Notes: a model not told the origin generated them from the letters alone. A stretch of DNA of 64,000 nucleotides from Anaerococcus marasmi (GCF_900290195.1 NZ_OLMF01000004.1:671501-735500), one strand, 5' to 3'. Counted from the stretch's first letter, positions 9,446 through 18,072 are shown. Numbers and translations are program-made.

Positions 9446-10183
9446 CTATAAAAACTCATGGTTTCTAGCTGCCATAAACATGGTCTCTCTTTTCTTATCA
9501 TTTAAATCTATCATTATATCACTATCATCTACTCCGAGTTCTCTAAGAGTTACAATATTATCTAGGAGGAACTCATTGCTTCCTACGATATAAAAGATTG
9601 AATCCTTAATTTCCATATCCCTTAATGTCTCGAAGAAATTTGCCCTAGAGTCGACCCAAACTTGTCTAAATATCTTATCATCTATCTTAGAAATCTCAGA
9701 TTCAAATAGGTGCTTGTCCTTCCTTGCTACATTGATGCTTAAAAGTTCAGGAATCCCACTTGGATCCTTTTTGAATTTATTGATTAAAGGTCTCATGGTA
9801 GTAAGACCAATTCCCATAGATAAAAGGACTATAGGCCTATTTTCTCTTCTAAGCTTCATATGGCATCTGACCTTGAAAAATTCTAGATAATCTCCCACCT
9901 TCTTCTCTAGAAGAGCCTTCTTAAAGTCGGACTTTCTTATAGAAAACTTGGTCGTAAAATTAACTGTATCATCATCTGTGAGGGTGTTGATACTAAGGTG
10001 GTGGACGAGCTTCTTATTAACCTCTCCTCCTTCATTAAAACCAGGGATTGCTAGATGAAAGCTTGATCCTTCCTCCCAGTCAAGGCCCTCTGGCTTTTCT
10101 AGAGTATAGGTCTTTACATTCTTAAACTCATCTTTTATATCTAAAATCTTTACTTTATAAATCTTCTTATCTAAATTTTCCAT
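9446..10183 (-). CDS. Ferredoxin-reductase-like FAD/NAD(P)-binding protein
   Basis: This 245-residue protein has the ferredoxin-NADP reductase layout. There is an N-terminal FAD-binding beta barrel (about 1-115), where the usual RxYS motif appears as HHLSINT. A C-terminal NAD(P)-binding half follows, in which GxGxTP appears as SMGIGLTTMRPLI (about 123-135), and there is a late FYIVGSNEFL segment matching the usual GP-x-x-M/F region. No cysteine cluster for a 2Fe-2S centre is present, so it is only the reductase part. It is first in the trio with the cupin and GNAT genes. An electron acceptor cannot be named. Confidence 0.8.
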   Translation of the reverse strand: MENLDKKIYKVKILDIKDEFKNVKTYTLEKPEGLDWEEGSSFHLAIPGFNEGGEVNKKLVHHLSINTLTDDDTVNFTTKFSIRKSDFKKALLEKKVGDYLEFFKVRCHMKLRRENRPIVLLSMGIGLTTMRPLINKFKKDPSGIPELLSINVARKDKHLFESEISKIDDKIFRQVWVDSRANFFETLRDMEIKDSIFYIVGSNEFLLDNIVTLRELGVDDSDIMIDLNDKKRETMFMAARNHEFL

Positions 10184-10249
10184 AAATTCTCCTTAATGAT
10201 AATTACTATCAACATTATCACTATACCCAATTTTCTTAAGAATAATAAT

Positions 10250-10822
10250 TTATAGGATTTCTCCTACAAGATTTCTTAGAGCCGTGAGAACTTCTTTCTC
10301 AAAGAAAGGATTCTTCGCCATCCACCTATTATTTAGGGGACTTGGGTGAACTAGAGGAAAATATTTAGGGAGATAGTCCTCAAAGGATTTTACAGTTTCA
10401 GTGAGATTCTTCTTAAAATTATCCTTTAGGTAAAATTTTTGTGAGTAAGCTCCTATAAGAATCGTAAGTTCTATGTTTTTAAGATTTTCTAGTAGATAGG
10501 GATGGTATTCCTTCGCTATAAATCTTCTAGGAGCCTTATCTCCCGACTTGCCCTTACCTGGATAATAAAAATCCATAGGAATTATGGAAAATTCCGGTCC
10601 ATGGAGTCTATCTATATCAATTCCAAGCCAGTCTACCAGTCTTTCACCACTCTTATCATTGAACAATATCCCTGTCTCTTCGACCTTTTTTCCAGGGGCT
10701 TGACCTATTATTAAAATCTTGGAATCTTTATTTATTTGAAAAATTGGATCAATTCCTCTTTTGCTGTAGGATTTATTTCTTTCGTCCTTTTTTAACTTCT
10801 CTTTTATTTGATTTATATTCAT
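10250..10822 (-). CDS. Uracil-DNA glycosylase family protein (no iron-sulfur ligands)
   Basis: This 190-residue protein has the superfamily motif 1 region LIIGQAPGKKVEETGILFNDKSGERLVDWLG (about 33-64) and motif 2 HPSPLNNRWMAKNPFF near residue 158. These place it in the COG1573-like branch of the uracil-DNA glycosylase superfamily, which removes damaged bases from DNA. There is no cysteine in the protein, so it cannot carry the 4Fe-4S cluster of family 4 and 5 enzymes. The ATG at 10822 is preceded by AAGGAG with 5-base spacing; an upstream in-frame TTG is too close to that site. It sits downstream of a terminator disrupted by repeat element A. Confidence 0.85.
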   Translation of the reverse strand: MNINQIKEKLKKDERNKSYSKRGIDPIFQINKDSKILIIGQAPGKKVEETGILFNDKSGERLVDWLGIDIDRLHGPEFSIIPMDFYYPGKGKSGDKAPRRFIAKEYHPYLLENLKNIELTILIGAYSQKFYLKDNFKKNLTETVKSFEDYLPKYFPLVHPSPLNNRWMAKNPFFEKEVLTALRNLVGEIL

Positions 10823-10840
10823 CAAAACTCCTTAAAGAAA

Positions 10841-11120
10841 AAGCAACTCCTGGGATTGCTTAAACTGTAGACATAATAAAAATCACCCTTATTTCGACCG
10901 GGTAAACATCCATTGATTTGGATATTTACCCCTCTGACTAGTGCGGAAGCACGGAAAAGTTACGAAGTAACTAGTCAGAGTACGGAGTGAGCGGAGAAAT
11001 CTAATGAGATCTCTCCATGCGTTCGTTTCACTCTCTTAGTCGAGATAAGGGTAAATTAAATATAAAATAAATATCAATTAAGCTACTTTACTACCCTATG
11101 AGCAACCCTTGGGATTGCTT
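10841..11120. repeat. Repeat element A: about 240-bp palindromic insert between two copies of a terminator hairpin
   Basis: Two direct copies of a terminator-like hairpin (10841-10861 and 11101-11120; 18 of 20 bases equal, core TGGGATTGCTT) flank a 239-bp insert. The insert has outer inverted arms ACCCTTATTTCGAC (10885-10898) and GTCGAGATAAGGGT (11039-11052), and an inner hairpin at 10993-11016. A second copy (57683-57881, opposite orientation) has the same arms, inner hairpin and flanking AT-rich sequence but is flanked by a different duplicated hairpin. The A-rich left and T-rich right sides suggest the target was a bidirectional terminator downstream of lepA. No gene is seen in the 349-base gap. 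Confidence 0.85.
10901..10980. repeat. 80-bp double-hairpin insertion inside element A
   Basis: Compared with the copy at 57683-57881, element A has 80 extra bases. They consist of GGTAAACATCC/GGATATTTACC (10901-10911 and 10920-10930) followed by the perfect 11-base inverted repeat CTCTGACTAGT/ACTAGTCAGAG (10932-10942 and 10970-10980). This looks like a smaller palindromic unit nested in the larger one. Confidence 0.7.
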
Positions 11121-11174
11121 TATTTTTACTTATTTCTTGATAACTTAGTATTATTTCTAAATCTTATAAACTTT

Positions 11175-12983
11175 CTATTCATCGTCTAATTTTAGGACAG
11201 CGAGGAAGGCATCTTGTGGAACTTCTACGTTTCCTAACTGACGCATTCTCTTCTTACCTTCTTTTTGTTTTTCAAGAAGCTTTTTCTTTCTTGAAATATC
11301 GCCGCCGTAGCATTTAGCTATAACGTCTTTTCTTAGAGCTCTTACAGTCTCTCTTGCTATAACCTTGCCACCAACTGCAGCTTGGATTGGCACTGCAAAT
11401 TGTTGTCTTGGAATCTCTTGCTTAAGCTTTTCTACAATTCCACGTCCTCTGGTATATGCGCTATCTCTGTGAACTATTAATGATAGGGCATCTACGGTCT
11501 GATCGTTAATTAATATATCAAGCTTTACAAGGTCAGACTTATCATAGCCTATTAGCTCATAGTCTAGGGAAGCATATCCCTTTGATCTTGATTTAAGCGA
11601 ATCAAAGAAATTATATATTACTTCATTTAAAGGAATCTTATACTTAATTGAAACCCTATTTTCATCTATATAGGTCATATCGATTAGCTCGCCCCTTCTC
11701 GATTGGGCAAGATCCATTACTTGACCTATATATTCTTTAGGGGTGATTATCTCAGATCTTGTAATTGGCTCTTCTATATAGTCTATCTCTGTTGGATCAG
11801 GGAAATCATTAGGGTTTTGTAGCTCTAACATTTTATCAGATCCCTTAAGTTTGACATCATAGATTACTGATGGGGCAGTCGCTATGATATCTAGGTCGTA
11901 TTCTCTCTCTAACCTTTGGGTTATGATATCCATATGGAGTAGTCCCAAAAAACCTGCCCTAAGACCAACACCCAAGGCTTGTGAGTTTTCTTGTTCAAAG
12001 ACTAGGGCCGCGTCATTTACTTGAAGTTTTTCAAGTGAATCACGTAGCTTATCAAAGCTTTCTCCTTCTGCTGGATAAATTCCAGAATATACCATAGGAA
12101 GAACTTCCTTGTAGCCAGATAGGGGCTTATCTGTAGGATTGGCAATAGTAGTTATTGTATCACCGACTCTAGCATCCTTTACTTCCTTGATGCTTGCTTC
12201 GATAAAACCTACATCACCGCTTCTAAGCTCTTTGGTGGCTATTCTTTGCTTCATAGTGTAGCCCACGGTATTTACTTCGTATTTTTTACCTGTATTCATC
12301 ATGACAATCTCATCACCAGGTCTTACTACACCTTCAAAGACTCTTACATAACAAATTACTCCTACATAAGAATCATAGTAAGAATCGAAGATTAAGGCCT
12401 TAAGTGGCTTATCGTCATGATCTTCTGGGGCTGGGACATTGGCTACGATATCTTCTAGGACATCTTCTATATTTAGTCCCGTCTTTGCAGAAATTTGTGG
12501 TGCATTACTAGCATCTAGTCCAATCTCGTTTTCTATTTCATTTTTTACTTCGTTAGGTCTTGCTGATGGTAAGTCGATTTTGTTAAGCACAGGTAAAATC
12601 TCTAGGTCTTGCTCTAAGGCAAGATAAGTATTTGCAAGAGTCTGAGCCTCAACTCCCTGACTTGCATCAACAACAAGAATTGCTCCCTCACACGCCTTAA
12701 GTGATCTTGAAACTTCATAATTAAAGTCGACGTGTCCAGGAGTATCTATTAGGTTTAGCTCGTAAACCTTGCCATCCTTGGCCTTGTAGTGGATTTTTAT
12801 TGACTTTAATTTTATTGTTATTCCTCTCTCTTGCTCTAGTTCCATATCATCGAGCATTTGGTTAGACATCTCTCTTTGTGATAGATTTTCACTTTTTTCT
12901 ATTAGTCTATCTGCAAGAGTGCTCTTACCGTGGTCGATATGGGCAATAATCGAGAAATTTCTAATATTTTCTTTCTTCTTCAT
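11175..12983 (-). CDS. lepA: Elongation factor 4 (LepA), back-translocating GTPase
   Basis: This 602-residue protein is the usual length for LepA. The G domain begins at once ([21 protein letters not shown]1) and continues with [10 protein letters not shown] (G2), DTPGHVDF (G3) and NKIDLPSA (G4). EF-G-like domains II, III and V follow, then the LepA-specific C-terminal domain ending in [29 protein letters not shown], which is diagnostic. It acts on the ribosome at low temperature or ionic stress. It lies 8 bases downstream of lepB with the same direction, the common lepB-lepA arrangement, and ends before element A. Confidence 0.98.
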   Translation of the reverse strand: MKKKENIRNFSIIAHIDHGKSTLADRLIEKSENLSQREMSNQMLDDMELEQERGITIKLKSIKIHYKAKDGKVYELNLIDTPGHVDFNYEVSRSLKACEGAILVVDASQGVEAQTLANTYLALEQDLEILPVLNKIDLPSARPNEVKNEIENEIGLDASNAPQISAKTGLNIEDVLEDIVANVPAPEDHDDKPLKALIFDSYYDSYVGVICYVRVFEGVVRPGDEIVMMNTGKKYEVNTVGYTMKQRIATKELRSGDVGFIEASIKEVKDARVGDTITTIANPTDKPLSGYKEVLPMVYSGIYPAEGESFDKLRDSLEKLQVNDAALVFEQENSQALGVGLRAGFLGLLHMDIITQRLEREYDLDIIATAPSVIYDVKLKGSDKMLELQNPNDFPDPTEIDYIEEPITRSEIITPKEYIGQVMDLAQSRRGELIDMTYIDENRVSIKYKIPLNEVIYNFFDSLKSRSKGYASLDYELIGYDKSDLVKLDILINDQTVDALSLIVHRDSAYTRGRGIVEKLKQEIPRQQFAVPIQAAVGGKVIARETVRALRKDVIAKCYGGDISRKKKLLEKQKEGKKRMRQLGNVEVPQDAFLAVLKLDDE

Positions 12984-12991
12984 ATAGCTCC

Positions 12992-13573
12992 TTATTCTTC
13001 ATCTGGATATGGATTATGATCAATAAGACCTGCCCTGTTTATTGGATAAAATCTTACAAAGGCATGTCCTACAAGCCTATCTTTATAAATAGGTCCAAAG
13101 CTTCTAGAATCATTGCTTGCTCCAGGAATCCTATTATCCCCCATAACAAAATACTCATCAGCTCCCAAAGTCCATTCACTAATCTCAGTTGAAGGATCTG
13201 TTTCTGGTATGGATGTGTAGTTTTCGTCAAGTTCTACTCCATTGACAAAAACCTTGCCATCTTCAATCTTAATAGTATCTCCTTCTTCTCCTATAACTCT
13301 TTTGACATAGAGCCTATTAGGATGATCTGGAGCTTTAAGAATTACTATATCGCCTCTTTTAAAGTCTTTAAACCTACTTCCTATCTTATCTACTAGGAGA
13401 ATATCCCCATCGTGGAGGGTATTTAGCATAGATTTTCCTGAAACTTTAGTAGCATCCATTATAAACATCTTTATAAGTATAGTTATGATTAGGGCAATAG
13501 CTATGGTCTTCACCCAATCCCAAATTGCATAAAGTATGCTCTCGCTTTTAGATTTTTTATTATTTTCACTCAT
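12992..13573 (-). CDS. lepB: Signal peptidase I
   Basis: This 193-residue type I signal peptidase has one N-terminal membrane anchor (about 20-42) and an extracytoplasmic catalytic domain. The catalytic Ser lies in [14 protein letters not shown] (about residue 51). The general-base Lys lies in [12 protein letters not shown], and the conserved box [22 protein letters not shown] is present. It cleaves signal peptides of exported proteins at the outer face of the membrane. It is the Gram-positive short form. Its promoter faces away from rpsT, and lepA follows 8 bases after its stop. Confidence 0.96.
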   Translation of the reverse strand: MSENNKKSKSESILYAIWDWVKTIAIALIITILIKMFIMDATKVSGKSMLNTLHDGDILLVDKIGSRFKDFKRGDIVILKAPDHPNRLYVKRVIGEEGDTIKIEDGKVFVNGVELDENYTSIPETDPSTEISEWTLGADEYFVMGDNRIPGASNDSRSFGPIYKDRLVGHAFVRFYPINRAGLIDHNPYPDEE

Positions 13574-13595
13574 ATTTACCTCTCATTTCTATTAA

Positions 13596-13624
13596 ATTAT
13601 ATACTAAATTTCTCTTTCTTCCAA
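13596..13624 (-). promoter_or_regulatory. Predicted promoter of lepB-lepA
   Basis: Minus strand TTGGAA (13619-13624), 17-base spacer, TATAAT (13596-13601). The ATG of lepB is about 25 bases downstream. Confidence 0.6.
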
Positions 13625-13650
13625 ATTATTGGACAATTTTAAAAAAATCC

Positions 13651-13679
13651 TTGTTTAATATCCTAATTTATGGTAAAAT
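13651..13679 (+). promoter_or_regulatory. Predicted promoter of rpsT
   Basis: TTGTTT (13651-13656), 17-base spacer, TAAAAT (13674-13679), about 40 bases before the rpsT start codon. It diverges from the lepB promoter. Confidence 0.65.
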
Positions 13680-13722
13680 GTATCAGTCGAACAAAAATGT
13701 TCGGGAAAGAGGTGAAAGTTAA

Positions 13723-13989
13723 ATGGCAAATATTAAATCTAGTAAAAAGAGAATCGACATCGCTAGAAGAAATACTCTAAGAAACAAATCTAGAAAAAGC
13801 GAAATCAAAACACTAATCAAAAAATTTGACGCAGCTATCGAAGAAAAAGACGTAGAAAAAGCTACTGCTATCTTCAAGAAAGCTGACAAAAGATTAAAAC
13901 AAGCTGAAGCTAAAAATGTAATACACAAAAACAAAGTTGCAAGAACAACATCAAGACTAGCTAAGGCTCTAAATCAAGTAAATGCATAA
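13723..13989 (+). CDS. rpsT: Ribosomal protein S20
   Basis: This 88-residue, very basic protein has the S20 signature at its start (MANIKSSKKRIDIARRNTLRN) and the helical bundle typical of the family through to VARTTSRLAKALN. It binds 16S rRNA early in assembly of the small subunit. AGAGGTGAAAG precedes the ATG. It is a single-gene transcript between divergent lepB and convergent holA, with its own promoter and a strong terminator. The synonymous codon use (AGA, AAA, CTA) is that of a highly expressed gene in this genome. Confidence 0.98.
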   Translation: MANIKSSKKRIDIARRNTLRNKSRKSEIKTLIKKFDAAIEEKDVEKATAIFKKADKRLKQAEAKNVIHKNKVARTTSRLAKALNQVNA

Positions 13990-13993
13990 TAAT

Positions 13994-14052
13994 AATGAGT
14001 GAATATCAGTATCGGATCCTCACATATGTCTACTGATAATCACTCATTTTTT
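13994..14052. terminator. Terminator between rpsT and holA
   Basis: AATGAGTGA (13994-14002) pairs with TCACTCATT (14040-14048), followed by a T-run; an inner TATCAGTA/TACTGATA pairing extends the stem. It ends rpsT and overlaps the end of holA on the other strand. Confidence 0.88.
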
Positions 14053-15064
14053 ATTTTATAATTTTTCCTATAAGAATCTTAAGTTCTAGATCCATATCAA
14101 AGGCCCCACTTTTCTGCCTAACTTCCATATCGAAGAGAGTATCGTGTAGGCTAAAAAGCTCTTCTAGGCTAAAATTTCTCGCAAAACCCTTGACTTTTCT
14201 TAGCTCAAAGGGAGAAATGCCCAAAGATTTTTGTATAAAAGAATCATTAAAGCCACGACTAGTTAAGCTTTTTATCCCTATGAGATTTCTCACCTGTCTT
14301 ATAATCATATGATAGATCATAAAGAGATCTTCGCCGGATTTTCTCATAGTCTCATAGACTTCAATCGACCTTCTCCCATCCTTACTTGACAGAGCATCGG
14401 TTAGGTTAAAAATATTAAGATTTAAAATCTCGTCAAGCTGATCCTTTACGTCCTCTGGTCTAACTATCTCATCTGCCGAGTTTGCGATAATCTTATCTAT
14501 GGTATTAGAAACGTCATATAATTTAATCTCGCTATCCTTATTTAAATAAGAAAATCTATTTATAATATCATCAATTAGGGATTTTTTGATCTTTTTGTTT
14601 GCTCTAGTAAACTTCTTTCCTATAAAAGATTTAAGTTCGTTTATATCTAATCTTTCTATTTTGACAACTGAATCTGTTTTCGCTAGCTTCTTATAAAATT
14701 TCCCCTTAAAAGGTGGATTGTCAGATATTATAAACATGCTAGCATATTCAGGAAAGTCATCCAAATCGTGGATTAAGTTATCTGTTATGTCCTTGTAGTT
14801 TTTGATCGCCCCTTTGGATAGGTCTATGTTTCTTAAAATAATGATCTTCTTATCTTCCATAACAGGCAGGGTCTCTATTGAGTTTTTGATAACTTCATAA
14901 TCCTCCCCTCCCTTTAAATCTATAAAGTTAAAGTCAGGGATGCTTACCTGATTTCTCGCCTCTTCTATAATTGAATCGGTGAGAAAGTCCTCCTCAGAGT
15001 CAAATAAATAGATCCCACTAATATCCTTATCTAGAAATTTTTTCATAAATTCCATGTAATTCAT
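14051..15064 (-). CDS. holA: DNA polymerase III delta subunit
   Basis: This 337-residue protein has the delta-subunit layout: an AAA+-like N-terminal part that lacks a Walker A motif (IYLFDSEEDFLTDSIIEEAR, then KKIIILRNIDLSKG and FIISDNPPF), and a helical C-terminal collar domain (LFMIYHMIIRQVRNLIGIKSL, then LGISPFELRKVKGFARNFS). Delta opens the sliding clamp during clamp loading. It overlaps comEC by four bases (ATGA) and is thus translated from the comEC message. comEC-holA-rpsT is a common Firmicutes neighbourhood. Confidence 0.94.
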   Translation of the reverse strand: MNYMEFMKKFLDKDISGIYLFDSEEDFLTDSIIEEARNQVSIPDFNFIDLKGGEDYEVIKNSIETLPVMEDKKIIILRNIDLSKGAIKNYKDITDNLIHDLDDFPEYASMFIISDNPPFKGKFYKKLAKTDSVVKIERLDINELKSFIGKKFTRANKKIKKSLIDDIINRFSYLNKDSEIKLYDVSNTIDKIIANSADEIVRPEDVKDQLDEILNLNIFNLTDALSSKDGRRSIEVYETMRKSGEDLFMIYHMIIRQVRNLIGIKSLTSRGFNDSFIQKSLGISPFELRKVKGFARNFSLEELFSLHDTLFDMEVRQKSGAFDMDLELKILIGKIIK

Positions 15065-17229
15065 CTAAAGTATCCTCCCTTAAGAAATCTCTCTATCTCA
15101 AAATCTCCATTAAATCTCATCTCGACCATTCCGTCTGTCTGACTATTATAAATCTTCCTGTCATATACATTATCCAAAACTTCCTTGTGGGGATGGCCGT
15201 AAATATTGTCTCTTCCGGCAGAAATTAGGACGATTTTAGGATTTATCCTCTCTACAAAGTCCCTACTAGTAGAAGTCTTTGATCCATGGTGGGATAGTTT
15301 TAATATATGAGCTGTATCTTTTATATTTCTTTCAAATTCACTCGGCAAATCTCCCAGGGTCATTATCCTAACTGACCTTATATCAAGGATCAGCCCCATA
15401 GAATTTGCATTTTCATCATATTTGTAGCCCTCATCTATTACTCTAATGTAGCCTGATTTAAGCTTAATCCTATCTCCCTTTTTTAGGATATGAGGCTTAT
15501 ATTTTCTAAGAGAATTCTCATTAAGCTTATTGGTGTAAATATTTTTAACCTGGAAATTATCCCAAACTAGGTCAAGATTTCCCATATGGTCCTTATCCTC
15601 ATGGGAGATAAATATCCCTTCAATCTCCCTAATTCCAAGCGACTTAAGGTAGGGAATGAAAATTTTCTCCCCTGAATCATAATTTTTATATTTGGGACCT
15701 CCTACATCTATCATATAGTAAGATCCCCCATCATTTAATAAAAAGGCGTCTCCTTGGCCGATATCTATCATCTGATAGCTAATCTCTCCCCTCTCTTTGC
15801 CAATAGAAAATATCATTACCATGATTGATAGGAGTATTATATTAGCATGAGCCTTGGCCCTGTTTTTTCCTAAATTTAACATTATTATGATAAGGATAAA
15901 TCCATAAAATGCAAGTAGGATGTGGGGCTTTCTAAAATCTAGGGCAAGGAATTTAATTTTATTTAAAAGTTCTGTCATATTTAATATGCTTTCTACAAGA
16001 AAGTTAAGACCAACAAATAATAGCTTAATTAAGCTCCCTAATATTGGATAGGCAAATATTATTATAAATATTATATACATAGATAGGCTAAAGACAGGTA
16101 GGATTAGAAAGTTTGCCAGAATGCTTACCAGGTTAAAGCTCCCATAATAATAAATCATAAAAGGAAGAAGAGCAAGCTGGATGGAGCTAGTAAAGGCGAG
16201 GCTTTCTCCTATGTAGGATTTGCTAAAGTGATTTTTAATCTTTGGATAGACCAAATAGACTGCAAAGCTTGCCGCAAAGGTCAAAATAAAACCAGCATTT
16301 AAAGCCCCAAAGGGATTTACAAGTAATATAGCTGATCCTATAAGTAATAGGGCCTTTACCTTATCCATAGGCTTATTATACAAAAAGGCTAGAAATCCAA
16401 TCACATTTAGGCCTATCACCCTAATTACTGAAAAGGGAAAGCCTATAAGGTATCCATAAATAGTGGCAAGTAAAAGTCCAAGACCATAGGCAAACCTATA
16501 GTTAAATCTTCCAAACAAAATAAGGATAAAGAAAAATAGCATATCCATATGTAGTCCACTTACAGCAAGGATGTGGCTTAGACCTAGGTCCCTTATCGAA
16601 TCATTTTCTATAAGATTTTCACCAAGGATAACAGAAACGACGAAGTCAGCTGATCTTTTACTTAGATTATTATCGAAAATCTTATGGATATAATTATAAA
16701 AGGAATTTCTCAATTTTAGAAGAAGACTTGTAGCCTTACTTCTTTCACCTATTCTTTCTATCTTAATTTCCTTAAAAATTCCCTTGCTAGCTAGATACTT
16801 CCTGTAGGAAAATAGATTGGGATTGGTGTTTGTAGAAGGAAGCTTAACTTTCCCATACCCTACAAAGGATTCTCCAATAGCCAAGTCTTCGTCCATAAAG
16901 GCAAGGACTTTACCCTTAGACTTCCCATTTTCCGCCCTCAAAAAGTACCTAAATCCATAATCTTCCTTCCTTTTTTCTAGGACTGTGAGATTAAACTTCC
17001 CCTCATCTCCAATATTCCCTATCTGACTTTTAAGTTTTATAGATGATAAGGAAAATAACAGAAATATCCCAATAGCCATATAGATCAAATTATTTTTCCT
17101 ATAGACTGATAGAAGGCTTATCAGAATACATCCTGTTAGTATATATAAAATATTCAAATTTTCATAATTAATAAATATCAAAAGGCCCAAAAGTAGGCCT
17201 AAGATAAATAAAAGAATCTTTTTTCGCAT
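15061..17229 (-). CDS. comEC: ComEC/Rec2 DNA uptake channel
   Basis: This 722-residue membrane protein has three parts. The N-terminal part has several membrane helices (to about 75) and an OB-like DUF4131 region. The central Competence domain (about 190-470) has many helices and the family motif LSHILAVSGLHMDML. The C-terminal metallo-beta-lactamase-like domain (from about 480) has IDIGQGDAFLLNDGG, the metal site SHEDKDHMGNL and LKLSHHGSKTS. ComEC moves single-stranded DNA across the membrane during transformation. No other late competence genes lie in the window. Its start is 51 bases from the divergent gene at 17281. Confidence 0.96.
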   Translation of the reverse strand: MRKKILLFILGLLLGLLIFINYENLNILYILTGCILISLLSVYRKNNLIYMAIGIFLLFSLSSIKLKSQIGNIGDEGKFNLTVLEKRKEDYGFRYFLRAENGKSKGKVLAFMDEDLAIGESFVGYGKVKLPSTNTNPNLFSYRKYLASKGIFKEIKIERIGERSKATSLLLKLRNSFYNYIHKIFDNNLSKRSADFVVSVILGENLIENDSIRDLGLSHILAVSGLHMDMLFFFILILFGRFNYRFAYGLGLLLATIYGYLIGFPFSVIRVIGLNVIGFLAFLYNKPMDKVKALLLIGSAILLVNPFGALNAGFILTFAASFAVYLVYPKIKNHFSKSYIGESLAFTSSIQLALLPFMIYYYGSFNLVSILANFLILPVFSLSMYIIFIIIFAYPILGSLIKLLFVGLNFLVESILNMTELLNKIKFLALDFRKPHILLAFYGFILIIIMLNLGKNRAKAHANIILLSIMVMIFSIGKERGEISYQMIDIGQGDAFLLNDGGSYYMIDVGGPKYKNYDSGEKIFIPYLKSLGIREIEGIFISHEDKDHMGNLDLVWDNFQVKNIYTNKLNENSLRKYKPHILKKGDRIKLKSGYIRVIDEGYKYDENANSMGLILDIRSVRIMTLGDLPSEFERNIKDTAHILKLSHHGSKTSTSRDFVERINPKIVLISAGRDNIYGHPHKEVLDNVYDRKIYNSQTDGMVEMRFNGDFEIERFLKGGYFR

Positions 17230-17244
17230 AATTGCCTCTTTTTT

Positions 17245-17264
17245 ATTATATCATATGATATAAT
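17245..17264. promoter_or_regulatory. Perfect 20-bp palindrome with back-to-back -10 boxes (comEC / AlaX-like gene)
   Basis: ATTATATCATATGATATAAT reads the same on both strands and contains TATAAT on each (17259-17264 plus, 17245-17250 minus). Both flanking genes start within 20 bases and both have GAGG ribosome binding sites, so the two messages would have very short leaders. No clear -35 boxes are seen; the palindrome might also be an operator. Confidence 0.5.
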
Positions 17265-17280
17265 ATTAGAGAGGTATATT

Positions 17281-17895
17281 ATGACTAAGATTTACGAAAA
17301 ATTTCCAGAAATAACAGATGTTAAAGCAAAAGTCCTATCCAAGAAATTTGTAAATAATAACACCTATCTGATCTTGGACAAGACCATCTTCATGCCCCAA
17401 AACGATACTCTCTTAGACGAGCCAGGCCATATAGGGGGACGCAAAGTTCTTTCAGTAGAAAAAAAGAGAGATAACATCATCCATTTAGTTGAAGGAAGGG
17501 AAAATAGGACCAACCTTCTCCTATCCCTAGATAAGGATGCCCGTTTTCACAATCTCTACTATTCGACTAGCTTCTCCTTATTTAAAATTTTCTTTTCTTC
17601 CTATTACAAGGCTGATAGGGTAAGCTTTAAGCTTTATGAAGATTATGGGGATATCATAATCACCAAGCCTTCGCGTGACTTCGACCCAAGTCTTATCGAA
17701 GAGCTTGTAAATTATGCCATAGACAAGGGCCTTAGTCTAAATCTCGATAAGGGAATTGTAGAACTTAAGTCCATAGGAAAGACTATAAATAATTTAATCT
17801 CTTTTGACAATACCTACAAGATCAAATCCTTTGAAATAGAAGAATGTTTAGTCGAAGAAAACAATACTGTAATAAGCTTTAAGGCAGGAAAATGA
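17281..17895 (+). CDS. AlaX-like alanyl-tRNA editing fold protein lacking the zinc ligands
   Basis: This 204-residue protein resembles the AlaX/AlaRS editing module. The N-terminal barrel segment KTIFMPQNDTLLDEPGHIG (about 34-52) and VLSVEKKRDNIIHLVEG align with the family's FYPE-GGQP-D-G-I and V-dv-G-I-H pattern. The following DARFHNLYYSTSFSLFKIFF (86-105) sits where active enzymes have R-x-HTAxHLL. The HxxxH zinc motif is replaced by S95xxxS99, and no later C-G-G-x-H motif is seen. It is therefore probably not an active deacylase. The assignment rests on pattern similarity only. It is divergent from comEC and ends at its own terminator. Confidence 0.6.
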   Translation: MTKIYEKFPEITDVKAKVLSKKFVNNNTYLILDKTIFMPQNDTLLDEPGHIGGRKVLSVEKKRDNIIHLVEGRENRTNLLLSLDKDARFHNLYYSTSFSLFKIFFSSYYKADRVSFKLYEDYGDIIITKPSRDFDPSLIEELVNYAIDKGLSLNLDKGIVELKSIGKTINNLISFDNTYKIKSFEIEECLVEENNTVISFKAGK

Positions 17896-17935
17896 TTAAT
17901 GCTTTCCCCAAAACTAAATAATTATAAGAAATTAG

Positions 17936-17956
17936 CCGCAGAAATGCGGTTTTTTA
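17936..17956 (+). terminator. Terminator after the AlaX-like gene
   Basis: CCGCA, loop GAAA, TGCGG followed by a run of T. The stem is short but the tetraloop and T-run are typical. Confidence 0.8.
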
Positions 17957-17969
17957 TATTAAAGTACTA

Positions 17970-17998
17970 TTGCGTAAATAGATTTTCTATGCTAAAAT
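17970..17998 (+). promoter_or_regulatory. Predicted promoter of the leader ORF and ABC exporter operon
   Basis: TTGCGT (17970-17975), 17-base spacer, TAAAAT (17993-17998), about 12 bases before the AAGAAAGGAG ribosome binding site of the leader ORF. Confidence 0.6.
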
Positions 17999-18028
17999 AA
18001 AATTATCATTAAGAAAGGAGAAAGAAAA

Positions 18029-18067
18029 ATGAACAAAAAAGTAAGAATGGATGTAAAAATTAACTAA
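18029..18067 (+). CDS. 12-codon leader peptide upstream of the ABC exporter genes
   Basis: A very short ORF (MNKKVRMDVKIN) follows a strong ribosome binding site (AAGAAAGGAG, 8-base spacing) right after the predicted promoter. It ends 56 bases before the first exporter gene. The spacer can form two exclusive hairpins, one of which hides the exporter ribosome binding site. This is the layout of translational attenuators that control drug-resistance and exporter genes, but no known stalling motif is recognised. That it is translated is inferred from the ribosome binding site. Confidence 0.55.
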   Translation: MNKKVRMDVKIN

Positions 18068-18072
18068 CTATA

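Noticed and set aside
10862-11100. Small RNA gene or tRNA in the lepA downstream gap
   Set aside because: No tRNA cloverleaf features are seen, and the homologous copy at 57702-57862 with duplicated flanks fits a mobile repeat better.
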